Below, in pieces: positions 10,090-21,074 of a DNA stretch of 64,000 nt. Positions within the stretch are counted from its first letter, which is position 1; each line of letters opens with the position of its first letter. The position numbers and the translations under genes are program-made. Source of the DNA: Eucalyptus grandis (taxonomy: Eukaryota > Streptophyta > Magnoliopsida > Myrtales > Myrtaceae); NCBI RefSeq assembly GCF_016545825.1, contig NC_052613.1:2170001-2234000 (forward strand), in the 5' to 3' direction. Below the pieces are notes generated by a model. That model was not told where the DNA came from, made no database searches, and worked only from the letters and a program-made list of their open reading frames with translations.

Positions 10090-12312
10090 TGAATGATCCA
10101 GTTCCAAGAGGTCTAACTTTGAAGCAAGCACACAATGAAAGGAGAGATCGTGCAACACATAATCTCCATCAACAAATGGAATGAGTCCTCAATCTTCTAG
10201 AGGATCTGATGACACAAGGACAACTAGCAAGGTAACTAGCAAGGTGTCCTAATTATTGACATCGACATGACGACTTGGATTCTTGTCAAAGTTCTAATGG
10301 TGGTTTTGATTCTACTGGAGGTAACTCTAGTGATTCTGATTATCGAATTGAGAGAAGAAGAGGGAGGCATAAGGAGACTAAATGTGATATCAAAGTGGAG
10401 GTGCCTTAATTTTGAAGGAAGCCTCGATCTTGACAACTTTGTTGATTGGTTGCACACAATTGAATGTGTGTTTGAATTCTAGTCCTACTCGACGAGAAGA
10501 GATGCAAGGTTGTTGTCCTTAAATTGACAAAATATGTCTCTCTTTGGCGGGAGAATCTAAAGCATCAATAAGTCAGAGAAGAAAAAGGCCAGATCAAGTC
10601 TTGGGAAAAACTCAAGAAGTTAATGAAGAAGATGTTCTTGCCCAACAACCACAAGCAAGACTTGTTCCTAAAGCTTAATTTCCTAAGACAACAAGGGATG
10701 AGTATTGAAGAATACGTCAGGGAATTTAAACAACTCAAGGTAAGGTGCAAAGTTCAAGAAGTTCCGGAGCAAACCATCGCTTGTTTCCTTGGTGATATGA
10801 ATTGGGAAATTATTGATTTTGGTTGAACTTCAACCTTATTGGTCCTTTGAAGACGTATGTAAGTTGGCAATAAAGGTGGAAAAGCAATTGAAGAACGGCA
10901 AGAGGTTTTCTTATAGAACCTCAATAAAGGGGATATCCTACTTTAAGGGTGCCTCTTCTAGCAAGGCCGAGAGTGTGTTGACCAAAAAGACAAAGGCAAT
11001 GATAAGTTTGCTGAGCCTTCTAAAGAAGTTCAAAAGACACCTGACGCAAGGAAATGCTTTAAGTGCCATGGTATGGGCATTAGTAAACTAATTGTCCTAC
11101 TCAAAGAGTTATGACTCTTCAAAAAATCAAGGAGATCAATTTGGCACTTCAAGAGGCTGAGAACAATCTGAACCAAAATGGTTCTGAATTTGAAAAAGAA
11201 GAGGAGATTATGGAGAAAGCTTATGATGGCGAGTTATTGATTATTTGAAGAACATTACATGATGAAGTTTCTCTTGATAAGAATGAGCAAAGGGAGAACA
11301 CCTTTCACACCCGTTGCACTATTAATAGGAGATATGTTCGGTAATCATTGATGGCGGGAGTTGCACCAACGTCGCATCGACAACCTTGGTCGATAAATTG
11401 AAGTTTCTAACAACTAAACATCCTCAATTGTACAAGCTCCAATGGCTCAGTTAAGAAAATGATCTCAAGGTAACCAAAAGAGCTCTCATATCATTTTCTA
11501 TTCGAAAGAATTATCGATATCAAGTTCTGTGTGATGTAATTCCCATGGACACATGCCACTTGTTATTGGGAAGACCTTGGCAATATGATAGAAATGCTAC
11601 GCATGATGGACGTAAGAACACATACTCATTTAAGAAGGAACAAAAGTGCACTATCCTTGTGCCATTGATTCCTTCCATGATATGTAATAATCAACCTAAG
11701 GAGGGAAATACAAGTAAAGAAAATCTGGTCTTGAGTGAAACATGGGTTGAGAGAGCCATTAGCAAACAAAATAATGTGTTTGCTTTGCTTATGGTAGAGA
11801 AAAAGAGTGAGATAGAGCGACCCATGCACCCAAAAATGCATTCCTTGTTAAAAGAATTTGCAGAAGTGTTCCTAGAGGAGTTGCCACCTAGATCACCCCC
11901 AATAAGAGGTATTGAGCATCACATCGATTTACTACCTAGTGCTCCTCTACCAAACAAACCAGCTTATTGATGCAATCCGGAAGAAATATAGGAGTTGCAA
12001 TGACAAGTCGATAGACTTATCGATGAAGGGTATGTTCAAGAAAGCATGAGCCCATGTTCCGTTCTAGCCCTACTCGTGCCTAAGCAAGATGATTCATTCT
12101 ATATGTGTGTTGATAGCTGAGCTACCAACAACATCACCAGTAAGTATAGGTATCCTATACCTAGACTTGATGATATGTTTGATGAATTATATGATTCTAT
12201 GATGTTCTCAAAAATAGATTTGCGAAGTGACTATGACCAAGTCAGAATGCGAGAATGAGATGAATGGAAGACGGCTTTCAAAACTAGAGAAAGCCTCTAT
12301 GAATGGCTGGTT
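10090..12312 (+). pseudogene. Decayed gypsy gag-pol (gag, protease, partial RT)
   Basis: Recognisable in order: gag N-terminus at 10090; a gag core (10623-10826, with QQGMSIEEYVREFKQL); a damaged CCHC knuckle starting KCFKCHGMG near 11055; a protease-linker segment with CHLLLGRPWQYD (from 11545); the pre-RT segment with LLPSAPLPNKPAY; and RT blocks around 12090-12300 ([24 protein letters not shown]). Frames change several times and stops replace conserved residues (for example after NKPAY), so no protein of normal length can be made. Assignment to Ty3/gypsy rests on the RT and gag wording. Confidence 0.8.
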
Positions 12313-12505
12313 AGGTGGTCGGTTCAAACTCAAGGGGGCAATTGATCTTGATTCCTCCATTGATTTTGGGCAGAAGAAGAAGAAGAGGAGGAAAGCAGTG
12401 GAGTCGCGGAGCTTGAGGCAGAGTCCCATCGTGTCTACACACTCCCTGCATCCCGATATGCATGTCTTTTTTTTTTTTTTTTTGGGGGGGGCAATGACCA
12501 AATAG
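12309..12505 (+). pseudogene. Orphan exon 2 of the secreted-protein family
   Basis: Starts within the Gly-rich core (FKLKGAIDLDS), followed by DFGQKKKKRRK, SRSLRQSP and a His/Pro tail running into a T-rich tract at 12467-12483. Exon 1 and the first dozen codons of exon 2 were replaced by truncated gypsy sequence. An open frame (12227-12505) runs through the junction but uses a non-RT frame of the gypsy part, so it is coincidental. Confidence 0.7.
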
Positions 12506-12510
12506 CACGA

Positions 12511-13123
12511 CTTATATTGATTGGCTATATAGGTTGATCTTACCTTGAATAGTATTGATGTGAGATTTTGTGAGAGTGGCACTCGCTTAGCACCTGATTT
12601 TTTCTTTTCTTGATTACTCGAGTGCCATTTTGATAAATAAAAAACCCGATCACTTCAATCGGCAATTTGTGGGACAGATCCGGCATGACAATATTTAATG
12701 TAAACCACTCAATGTGCCTCACCGCCAAAGCAAAGTCAGCAAAATTGCATCTAAATGACGTCGTCTATCACAATGTTTGCCCCAAATTAACAAATTGGAG
12801 CAAAATTGCTTATGTCTTCAAAACAAAACCCCAACCCCAATTCCGCAAATTGGGGCAAAATTACTTTTTGAAATTTGCAACGGACAGTAAGATAAGATGA
12901 CACAGAGTGAGCGAGAGATAAAGTTTTCACAATAAGGCAATTATTCTGAGGTTTCCCTCACAAAGTTTGCACAGTAAAGCAAACGAACTTCCTCTCACGC
13001 ATGCTCGATTCTAATGCCAATGGAAAGCTGTCTGTTTTTCGTTGTTTCTTTCTTCCCTTTCGTTGGCCATCAACTCATGTATCATCTCATGAAGGTATTT
13101 GTTAGCAAATCCTGTTTTGGTTG
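12511..13123. other. Array backbone, no gene
   Basis: Almost the same sequence recurs at 16030-16640 and 20280-20890 (shared words: 'attgtcaattggag'-like, 'cccaaattaacaaattgg', 'gataaagttttcacaataa'). It is non-coding 3' flank of the peptide unit. Confidence 0.6.
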
Positions 13124-13566
13124 ACTATCAGAATCCGAGGTCTCTATGTCGGTGCTGGAAGTTGCTTTTGGTAAAGGCACATCAGATGGGTGGAGCAGTG
13201 GTAGATCTGAAGTCCTTAGATCCAGAGACCCCAGAACCTTCTGTTGAGGGATCGAATGTGTAGAGGATCTGTAGCCCTCTACCCCCTTTTGTAGATCTTG
13301 TATATATCGGTTAATATTGTATATGACTTAGTTTGATTTGTATATAAGTGTGTTGTGGTTTTCGAAAATTTGTGGCCCTGCTGTTGTCTAGGGATTAATT
13401 ATTCGCTTCCGCATGCGCATTAAAATGAATGAGTCGGCGATGCGTCCAGACATCGCCAATTAATTGACCATTCATTTTAACGAGGCATCTAGACATGCGC
13501 ATTAAAATGAATGAGTGCGTGCCCATCTCTCGATGTCTGGACGCGCTTGGAGGATCGGGACGTGAC
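13124..13566. mobile_element. Retroelement fragment ending GGGACGTGACA
   Basis: The backbone breaks at 'aaatcctgtt' and resumes after GGGACGTGACA with 'ataaagctcgcc', matching the copy at about 44535. The insert has a short coding-like stretch (SVLEVAFGKGTSDGWSSG) and, at 13410-13545, the word 'atgcgcattaaaatgaatga' twice in direct orientation and a related inverted copy. The end resembles those of some gypsy LTRs. The class is uncertain. Confidence 0.4.
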
Positions 13567-13812
13567 AATAAAGCTCGCCTATCAGTTGAAATATTTATAT
13601 TCATTTCATACATATCATTCGCATTTAGAACTGTCAAGTCTAACGTTATAAACACTCTCAACCCATTCTACAAGCCATCCACTCAACTAGCGTCTTCATC
13701 ACGGGGAGATAAATTCAATGTTGGAAGGCAGAAAATCAGAGCCATTGACTGGGATCACACCATAAATTCCACAAAGCCATTTTTTCTTAGCGAGACTGAA
13801 GAATCTCGCTAC

Positions 13813-13822
13813 ATTATTTATT
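13813..13822 (+). promoter_or_regulatory. TATA-like element of peptide gene B
   Basis: ATTATTTATT about 104-113 bp before the ATG, same context (TAC before, CAAG after) as in the paralogues. Confidence 0.45.
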
Positions 13823-13925
13823 CAAGTTGTCCTTTTACCTTCGAACTTTGCCTATGATCCATTGCTCATCATTGACGCTCTCGTAGTGTGATTGCATTGA
13901 GATTTCGCATTGTCCGAGAGTGATG

Positions 13926-14418
13926 ATGACGAAGAAGAGCATTGAGAGAAAGTGGGTGGTCATTGCAGTGGCAGCATATTTGCTCATCACGCTGGATTTA
14001 TTGCCTTCGCAAACGAATGCCTCATTGCTTGCTACTCAGCATGTTCCCGATGCCCTTGGTAAGACATATCATCATCATCATCGTTCTTCTTCTTTCCTTA
14101 TGGCAAGAAAGTTCACCTTCAGTAAATAATAAACATAGGAATCGTTCTCCAGTTGGAATCATCATAGACTCACTCTAAGCCTTCTCTAAATTGTGCAATC
14201 AAGGTGGAAGCGAAGAAGACAAGACAAAATCCCCAAGGAAAGCTTTAGGGGGTGAGTTCAAACTCAAGGGGGCAATTGGCCTTGATTCCTACATTGATTT
14301 TGGAAAGAAGAAGAGGAGAACAGCAGTGAAGCCGCGGAACCTGAGGGTGACTCCCATTGTGCCTCCACCCTCGCCACGTACGCCCTCGCCCTCACATCAA
14401 TTTAGGCTCCATCCATGA
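13926..14418 (+). CDS. Small secreted protein, paralogue B (2 exons: 13926-14058, 14204-14418)
   Basis: 115 aa after splicing. Exon 1 is exactly 133 nt, as in A, C, D and E: MTKKSIERKW, then a hydrophobic segment ending near the cleavage site NASL. The phase-1 intron (145 bp) has donor G|GTAAGACA and acceptor AATCAAG|GT. Exon 2 has KALGGEFKLKGAIGLDSYI, DFG, KKKRR, RNLR and a proline-rich tail with PPPSPRTPSPSH. Compared with A, the SRSLR block has become PRNLR. Its flanks (13570-14560) are most like those of gene E (44520-45500), so the two belong to one sub-clade. Function unknown; secreted signalling peptide is an inference. Confidence 0.6.
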
Positions 14419-14712
14419 CAATGGGGCCTCCCCTTTTCTAATAACGTAGCCACCCATATCCACCGTATCATTTTCCTTTCTTTGCCCATGAGATGTCTAC
14501 GCCAGGTCATTTTCAAAGCTTGTTGATCTCTATTAGGTATTTTATGTTCCACTACTTCCAGAAGTAAAAGGCTGGCCTTGCGAAGCGGATGACCAGTTGG
14601 CCCGTAATAGATGTATAACAGTTGGACCTATAGGTCAATCTTACTCTAAATGATATCAATCTAAGGAATTTGTGAGAGAGCCATATTTTTTTTTCAATTA
14701 CTTGAGTGCCAC

Positions 14713-15668
14713 TATTGGAATATAATATGCAGTATCATACGTCAACGCAAAATCACAAGAGAAATAAACGAGAAATAATAAGGACACCGGAAATTTACGT
14801 AATTTGATCCAAGATCGGTACCTACATTCACGGAAAGAGCCAGCAGCAAATAATCCACTATAATCGAAGAATCAGAGTTTACAATCGCTCAAACTCTTGA
14901 GTGATTTTCACATCTATACTTAATCTCAAATCCAAAGTATTTATAAATAAACAACTCACTTGGACATAAACTCATTGCATAAAATTACCGCGCATTCAAA
15001 CTTAAAGTAGAACACGTATGCCGAAATGAAGAACTCATATGCTTTTTCTCTCTTCGTGCACGGCTCTCTTCAGCTTGTCCTGTGGCTTTCTACTGCGGCT
15101 TGTATGTGCGGCTATCACTTGCAGAAAGAAAAGAAAACCTAGGGGTGTGTGTGCCCAAAGTCAAAAGTTTGACCTTGGGCTCCACTTCTCTTTCCTTCTT
15201 TAAAAGAGAGATTCGTACACTACTCGATGCGGAAGAAAACCTTCCTTTTTCTTCATTTTTCTTTTATCTCTCTTAAAATAGATAATAAGATATATAGTGT
15301 GTCCCTTTTTTTGTCTTCTAGTGACAAAACTTATCCTCCTTGTTCCATGGCTTATTTTGCACGTCCGAAAGAAAGTCCAATAAAAAAAAGATTTTTTCAT
15401 CTGATTTGTAATCCGTTTGGAAAAATCTTTACCGATAAAATTCAGTTTAACAAATTGTTATCCAAATTCAAACTTGAGACATTAATTTTCCACATTGGCT
15501 CGATATTTGAAGCCGTGCTAATCATCTAACACCCTAATGGGCGCTCACCCTCCACAGATGTCAATAGAGCTCAAGTAGAGTTTGAGTTTCGCCAAAGGAA
15601 TAGACTTCGTCATCAAGTCTGCTGAGTTATCTACTGTGGTAATCTTTTTGACAATAGCTTTACTCATA
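14713..15668 (-). mobile_element. Ty1/copia 3' fragment: end of pol, PPT and one LTR
   Basis: On the minus strand, 15668 to about 15540 reads as the last part of copia pol (KITTVDNSADLMTKS, then a stop after SSIDIC). This is followed by a purine-rich tract and an LTR running from TGTTAGATG at 15531 down to CCAATA at 14713 (819 bp). The LTR is the reverse-oriented relative of the solo LTR at 47974-48912 (shared GTTGAC, CTCGTTTATTTCTC and GACCTTGGGC words). The 5' part of the element is missing, and its insertion or deletion removed exon 1 of the neighbouring peptide copy. Confidence 0.75.
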
Positions 15669-15806
15669 ACAAGTATGACCATCATTCTTCTTTCTTCTTT
15701 TTTAGTCCTTATGGCAAGAAAGTTCGCATTAGTTGATAATTAGCGTCTGATTCTTTCTCCAGCTTGATAGACTCACTCTGGGATTTCTCTAAATTGTGTA
15801 ATGAAG

Positions 15807-16044
15807 ATGGAAGCGAAGAAGGCAAGACGAGATCCCCCCAAAAAAAAAAAAAACATTAGGTGGTGGGTTCAAACTCAAGGGGGCAATTGATCTTGATTCC
15901 TCCGTTAATTTTGGGAAGAAGAAGAACAGGAAAGTAGTGGAGTCGCGGAGATTGAGGCAGAGTCTTGTCGTGTCTCCGCACTCCCCGCATCCTGATATGC
16001 GCGTGTCTTGGGGGCCAAATAGCACGACTTACATCAATTGGCCG
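15807..16044 (+). pseudogene. Orphan exon 2 of the secreted-protein family, frameshifted
   Basis: The intron end and acceptor (AATGAAG|AT) are preserved, then GSEEGKTRS, but the usual CCAAGAAAAGC has become a run of 14 A (15840-15853) that shifts the frame into a TAG. Downstream, the core FKLKGAIDLDSSV and the basic KKKNRK run are still recognisable in the original frame. Exon 1 is gone, replaced by the copia fragment on its left. Confidence 0.7.
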
Positions 16045-17452
16045 TAGGTTGATCTTACTCTAAATAGTATTGATGTGAGGATTTTGTGAGAGTGGCGCTC
16101 ACTTAGCACCTGAACTTTTCTTTTCTTAGTTACTTAAGTACCATTTTGATAAATAAAAAGCCCGATCACTTCAATAAGCAATTTATGAGACAGACTTGGC
16201 GTGACAATATTTAATGTAAACCGCTTGACGTGCCTCACTGGCAAAGTAAAGTCAGCAGAATTGCATCTAAATGACATCGTCTACCACAATGTTTGCCCCA
16301 AATTAACAAATTGGATTGGGGCAAAATTGCTTGTCTTCAAAACAAAATCCCAACCCCAATTCCTCAAATTGGGGCAAAATTACTTTCCTAATTTTGCAAC
16401 GGACAGTAAGATAAGATGACACAGAGTGAGCGAGAGATAAAGTTTTCACAATAAGGCAATTATTCTGAGGTTTCCCTCACAAAGTTTGCACAGTAAAGCA
16501 AACGAACTTCCTCTCACGCATGCTCGATTCTAATGCCAATGGAAAGCTGTCTGTTTTCGTTGTTTCTTTCTTCCCTTTTGTTGGCCATCAACTCATGTAT
16601 CATCTCATGAAGGTAATTGTTAGCAAATCCTGTTGAAAAATTGCTTTACTTTGAAAACCTCGCGATTTGCTTTACTGATAAGGATTTGGAATTTCAAGTT
16701 GAGAAAGTGTTGAGGTTATCAGAAAATGAGCGAGGATCGCGTTTGTTTGTTGATCCTATAAAAGATGTATAACCTTTACGCCTCTAGGCCAATCTATAGG
16801 CTCACCAGAATATCTCCAAAATCAAACATTCATGAGCCCCCAAAAATAAAAATAAAATAAAAATAAAATAAAACATAGAGCCCAATCCACAACATTGTAA
16901 AAAAGTAAATAAACTCTTATTGTATGTCGAGTACAAACCTACTAATTTAATAAATGAAAAAGGAAGAATTTGGAATCCCGTTTAATGCAGCAAATTGATC
17001 TGGAATATGTGCCATTAGGTTAGCTGTTATCAGTTTTACGCAGCTTGTGCATCAAGTGCGAAGCAAGCTGCTACGAAGTTCAATTATCCATGTCGAGTTA
17101 CGTCTCAAAAGCTCATCTTTTTCGGTACTATACATTAACATACACTTCAAGTTCAAAGCTCATTCATCTCCAACAGAACTAATTAAATTCACGACTGCCC
17201 ACTTACATAATTTTATCCTCACTTGGTTAAAGACAACTAATTTAACAATACGATAGCCGGATCTGCACGACTATCATCATCCTTGACACAGTAAGGCCAA
17301 CCAATGAAATTCTAGAAAATGTAACATCCTTTTATAGGGAGACGAAGCCAAAATTTTTGGAATAGGAAATAGCCAAATGTTTGAATTTACCGCCATATGT
17401 CTCTAGAACAAAGGTTGATTTGTCTATACATAATGGTATCTTTTCATACTTC
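16045..17452. other. Array backbone, no gene
   Basis: 16045-16640 is nearly identical to 12520-13110, implying recent duplication or gene conversion. 16640-17450 is further backbone, shared with 22360-22990, 29680-30360 and 46490-47230. Confidence 0.6.
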
Positions 17453-17461
17453 TAACCGAGT

Positions 17462-18331
17462 GGGAAAATTACTAAAAAAAGTCATAAACCTATTGTAATT
17501 GTCTCAGTTCAGTCCTAAACTTATTTTTTTTTTTTTACCAGTTGAGTCCTAAACCTCTTATAATTATTCGACCAGTTCATCCGGCCAAAATTAGTCACCG
17601 ATGCGACGACCTTTTTTTTAGTAATATATTTGTTTTGAAATTTTTTTTTTCCTTTTTCCTTTTTTTTTTCTTCCCCTTCTCCCTCTTCCTTCTTCCTCCC
17701 TCCTCCTTTCTTTGGCTCTAGCAATTGGCCGGGCTAGCCGATCGCCGAACTAAGGCGATCCAACGGGCTTGCCTTGCCAGTGGGCAAGCTCGCGCCTAGC
17801 GACAGCGGGGTGAGCCTCCGCCGGATCTAGCAAGGAGGGCCTTGCCGGACGCGACGGTAAGCCCCCCTCGCCAGATCCTGCGGGGCTCGCCCCACCGTCA
17901 CTAGACGCGAGCTCGCCACCTGTTGGATCGCCTTGCTAGACCCTACGACGGCGAGGCCCCCCTTGCCGGATCTGGAGAGCTAGCCCGGCTGCCTCAGTTC
18001 GGCGACCGACCAGCCCTCCCCCCGGGGCGGTTGCCGGAGCCAAAGGAAGAAGGAGGGGGAGGAGAGGAGGAGGAAGGAGGGGGGAGGGAGAAGGAAAAAA
18101 AATAAGATAAAAAAATCAATAAAATATTTCAAAAATAAAATATTATTAAAAAAAAAGGTAACGGCGCGGTCGGCTACCACATCAACGCTGGCCAGCTAAT
18201 TTTAGTCGGATGGACTAATCGAGAATAATTGTAAAATTTTTAGGACTTAATTGGTCAAAAAAATAAGTTGGTACTAAATTGACACAATGAGATGCACGAC
18301 ACATATAAGATACTATTTTGATAATTTTCCC
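17462..18331. mobile_element. Mutator-like TIR element, 9-bp TSD, GC-rich core
   Basis: Ends are GGGAAAATTA and TAATTTTCCC-like (GATAATTTTCCC). Identical flanks TAACCGAGT occur at 17453-17461 and 18332-18340, the 9-bp duplication typical of Mutator. The arms carry inverted AAGTC(A/C)TAAAC, CCTAAAC and TTTTGGCCGGAT-like words. The centre (about 17700-18030) is a GC-rich low-complexity block built on GGCGAGCTCGCC words. No transposase; 870 bp. Confidence 0.8.
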
Positions 18332-18340
18332 TAACCGAGT

Positions 18341-19620
18341 AAAATTAAGATACTATTGGGTTTTTGTGAGACTTAACTAAATAACCTAGAACTAGGTCTT
18401 TTGTTTGGGTTTCATCTAATAATGGAGTGTGGGGGAACAAGTCAAGCAAAAATGAGATGCATGACACATATAACGCCGAGTAAGATAAAATTTATAACAC
18501 ATGGGTTATGGTGATTCGTCGATTATTCCTTTTTAAAGCTAAAGAAATAGTCCAATTGCTGTTGGTGGGTTAAGCCCAAATCAAACATGATAGGCCCAAA
18601 TTTGACCACAAATGATTCAGGTTTGCATACAGGGGTCCAGCTTCCATGTTCCATTTACACATTGAAACCTAAGCTCTTTTCCGGTCGGTGGGCGAGTTCT
18701 GCTCACCTCAGCCCATTTGGAGCAATATTCCCTAACATAATAATGATATAATCTCCTCTACTAGCGGTGATAGGTTCTAGGAGCGGAATTTGAAACCAAC
18801 CCTATAAGTCTCGATTATGAAAATTTGGAATCGTGAATTGAAGAGGGTGCTCTTGGAACGGGCACAAAATCAACTCAGTCGGTTTTAGGCACAAAAACTA
18901 GGTTTTTTTTTTCCCTCTTTCAAGTTAGAGCTTTTGTAGATTATTATTTATACCTCATGTTAGCCAAATTCTTTTGAGTTAAGTGGTCCTATTGCATATC
19001 TTATGTTTGAGGTCATAGGTTCCAAAACTCTAGGTTGCAACTCTCTATAATGAGTGTGAAATTGGTTAGACCTCAAGTAGCAATCCAAATTGACACAACA
19101 TGTGCATTCATACACACGCTATGGGAAAAGCTCCTTTCTTTATTTTCAAATGGACCAAAGAATATTCAATTCATAATCCATCGGCGGGTGAAGCTTTTCA
19201 TTACCCCAGTCAACACGGCCACGATGCCAAATCACACGCTCAGTTCAGTCATTCAAAGTTAAGATGATTTTCTACATGCTTATCTTTTTAAAAGGCTATT
19301 TAATTGGTTACACATTCTTTTTGCCCGACTTTTCAATGAACCTTATATTTGACGGGACACGTCCCATGCACGCCAAGATATAGGGCACTTGCCTAGTAAA
19401 ATAGCGATATTCGTTTCATACTCATCATTCTTCGGACTTGGCCCGTGAAGTCTAACATAGCAAACCGTTTTAACATGGATGAGGAAGCCTCCCAAAAGTT
19501 TAGATGGGCCACAATACATTGGAATTGTGGCTTTGTTGTAGACTCAAGTCAAGAGATGAACGACTTTGATCAAACCATGAATTCCACAAAGACATCTTTT
19601 TTGGTGGGGAAAAAGAACCT
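18341..19620. other. Array backbone, no gene
   Basis: Corresponds to 1565-2040 and 3690-4090, plus the upstream flank of the peptide unit (about 19480-19620). No coding sequence seen. Confidence 0.55.
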
Positions 19621-19627
19621 TGCTACA

Positions 19628-19636
19628 TTATATATT
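19628..19636 (+). promoter_or_regulatory. TATA box of peptide gene C
   Basis: TTATATATT lies about 109 bp upstream of the ATG. This is a better TATA box than that of copies A, B, D and E, which have ATTATTTATT. Confidence 0.55.
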
Positions 19637-19744
19637 CAAGCCATATGGTCCTTTCACTTTCGGACTCTGTCTATGATCCATTGCTCATCGTCGCCACTCT
19701 CATAGTGTGATTGCATTGTGTTTTTGCATGGTTCGAGAGCAACG

Positions 19745-20302
19745 ATGAAAAAGAAGACCGTTGAGAGAAAGTGGGTGGTGATAGTAATGGCGGCATATGT
19801 ACTCATCATGGTGGATCTATTGTCTTCACTAACGCGTGCCTCTTTGCTTCCTACTCAACATGTTCTTGATGCCCCTGGTAACACGTATCACCATCATTAT
19901 TCTATCTTCTTCTTTCCTTATGGCGAGAAAGTTCGCATTAGTTGATAATTAGCGTATGATTCTTATTCCGACTTGATAGACTCACTCTAGGAATTCTCTA
20001 AATCGTGTAATGAAGATGGAAGCGAAGAAGGCAAGACGGGAATCCCAATAAAAGCATTAGGTGGTGGGTTCAAACTCAAGGGGGCAATTAGTCTTGATTC
20101 GTATGTTGATTTCGGGAAGAAGAAGAGGAGGAAAGCAGTGGAGTCGCGTAGCCTGAGGAAAAGTCTTGGCGTCCCTCTGCCCGCCCCGGATGCCGCTGGG
20201 CGTAAGATCGTTGGCCCTCACCCTCACTTCAAAGAGGACCCTTCTTTTGGGGGGTACCAACGACCAGTTGGCAAACGAACGACTTATAACAATTGGCCGT
20301 AG
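19745..20302 (+). CDS. Small secreted protein, paralogue C (2 exons: 19745-19877, 20016-20302)
   Basis: 139 aa after splicing, the longest paralogue. Exon 1 (133 nt) gives MKKKTVERKW and a strongly hydrophobic signal peptide ending near TRASLL. The intron is 138 bp (donor G|GTAACACG, acceptor AATGAAG|AT, phase 1). Exon 2 keeps KALGGGFKLKGAISLDSYV, DFG, KKKRRK and SRSLR. The downstream tail differs from A and F: VPLPAPDAAGR and then His/Lys/Gly-rich sequence up to NNWP, running into DNA that is 3' flank in other copies. Either the stop was lost and the protein extended, or the paralogues were shortened. Function unknown. Confidence 0.58.
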
Positions 20303-21074
20303 GTTGATCTTACTCTAAATCTTATTGATGTGAGAGTTTTGTGAGAGTTGCACTCACTTAGCACCTGAACTTTTCTTTTGTCAATTACTCGAGTGTCATT
20401 TTGATAAATAAAAGAACCGATCATTTCAATTGCGATTTGTGTGACAGATTTGACGTGAAAATATTTAATGTAAACCATTCGACGTGCCTTACCGGGAAAG
20501 TAAAGGCAGCAAAATTGCATCTAAATGACATTGTCTATCACAATGTTTTCCTCAAATTAACAAATTGGAGCAAAATTGCTTATGTTCTTCAAAACAAAAC
20601 CTCAACCCCAAATCCTCAAATTGGGGCAAAATTACTTTCCGAATTTTGCAACGGACAGTAAGATAAGATGACATAGGGTGACCGATAGATGAAGTTTTCA
20701 CAATAAAGCAATTGTTCTGAGGTTTCCCTCACAAAGTTTGCACAGTAAAGCAAACGAACTTCCTCTAACGCATGCTCGATTCTAACGCCAATGGAAAGCT
20801 GTCTGTTTTCGTTCCTTCTTTCTTCCCTTTTGTTAGCCATCAACTCATGTATCATCTCATGAAGGTATTTGTTAGCAAATCCTGTTGAACAATTGCTTTA
20901 CTTTAAAAACCTCGCGATTTGCTTTACTGATAGGATTTGGAATTTCAAGTTGAGAAAGTGTTGAGGTTATTAGAAAATAAACGAAGATTGCCTTTTTTGT
21001 GGAGCGAGAGAGAGAAAGAAATAGAGTGAGTAAAGAAGAAGACAAAGCAAGAGAGATTAAGATTTTTTTTTCTT
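20303..21074. other. Array backbone, no gene
   Basis: 3' flank of gene C, parallel to 12520-13110 and 16030-16720. Confidence 0.6.

Larger units (their letters stand above)
9090..12312 (+). mobile_element. Ty3/gypsy retrotransposon, 3'-truncated
   Basis: Array backbone stops after 'ggggtaaaat' and an LTR begins TGATGC. After a 929-bp LTR comes a tRNA-iMet-like primer binding site, then degraded gag, protease and the first part of reverse transcriptase. The element ends abruptly inside RT at about 12312, where the sequence changes to peptide exon 2. RNase H, integrase and the 3' LTR are absent. The truncation probably arose by illegitimate recombination, which also removed the local peptide exon 1. 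Confidence 0.82.

Noticed and set aside
9827..10092. 67- and 72-codon frames near the gypsy PBS
   Set aside because: They lie across the LTR end and primer binding site and show no gag similarity; gag starts later, at 10090.
12227..12505. 92-codon open frame across the gypsy/exon 2 junction as a real gene
   Set aside because: The gypsy half is read in a non-coding frame and ends in a poly-Phe stretch from a T homopolymer. There is no promoter evidence.
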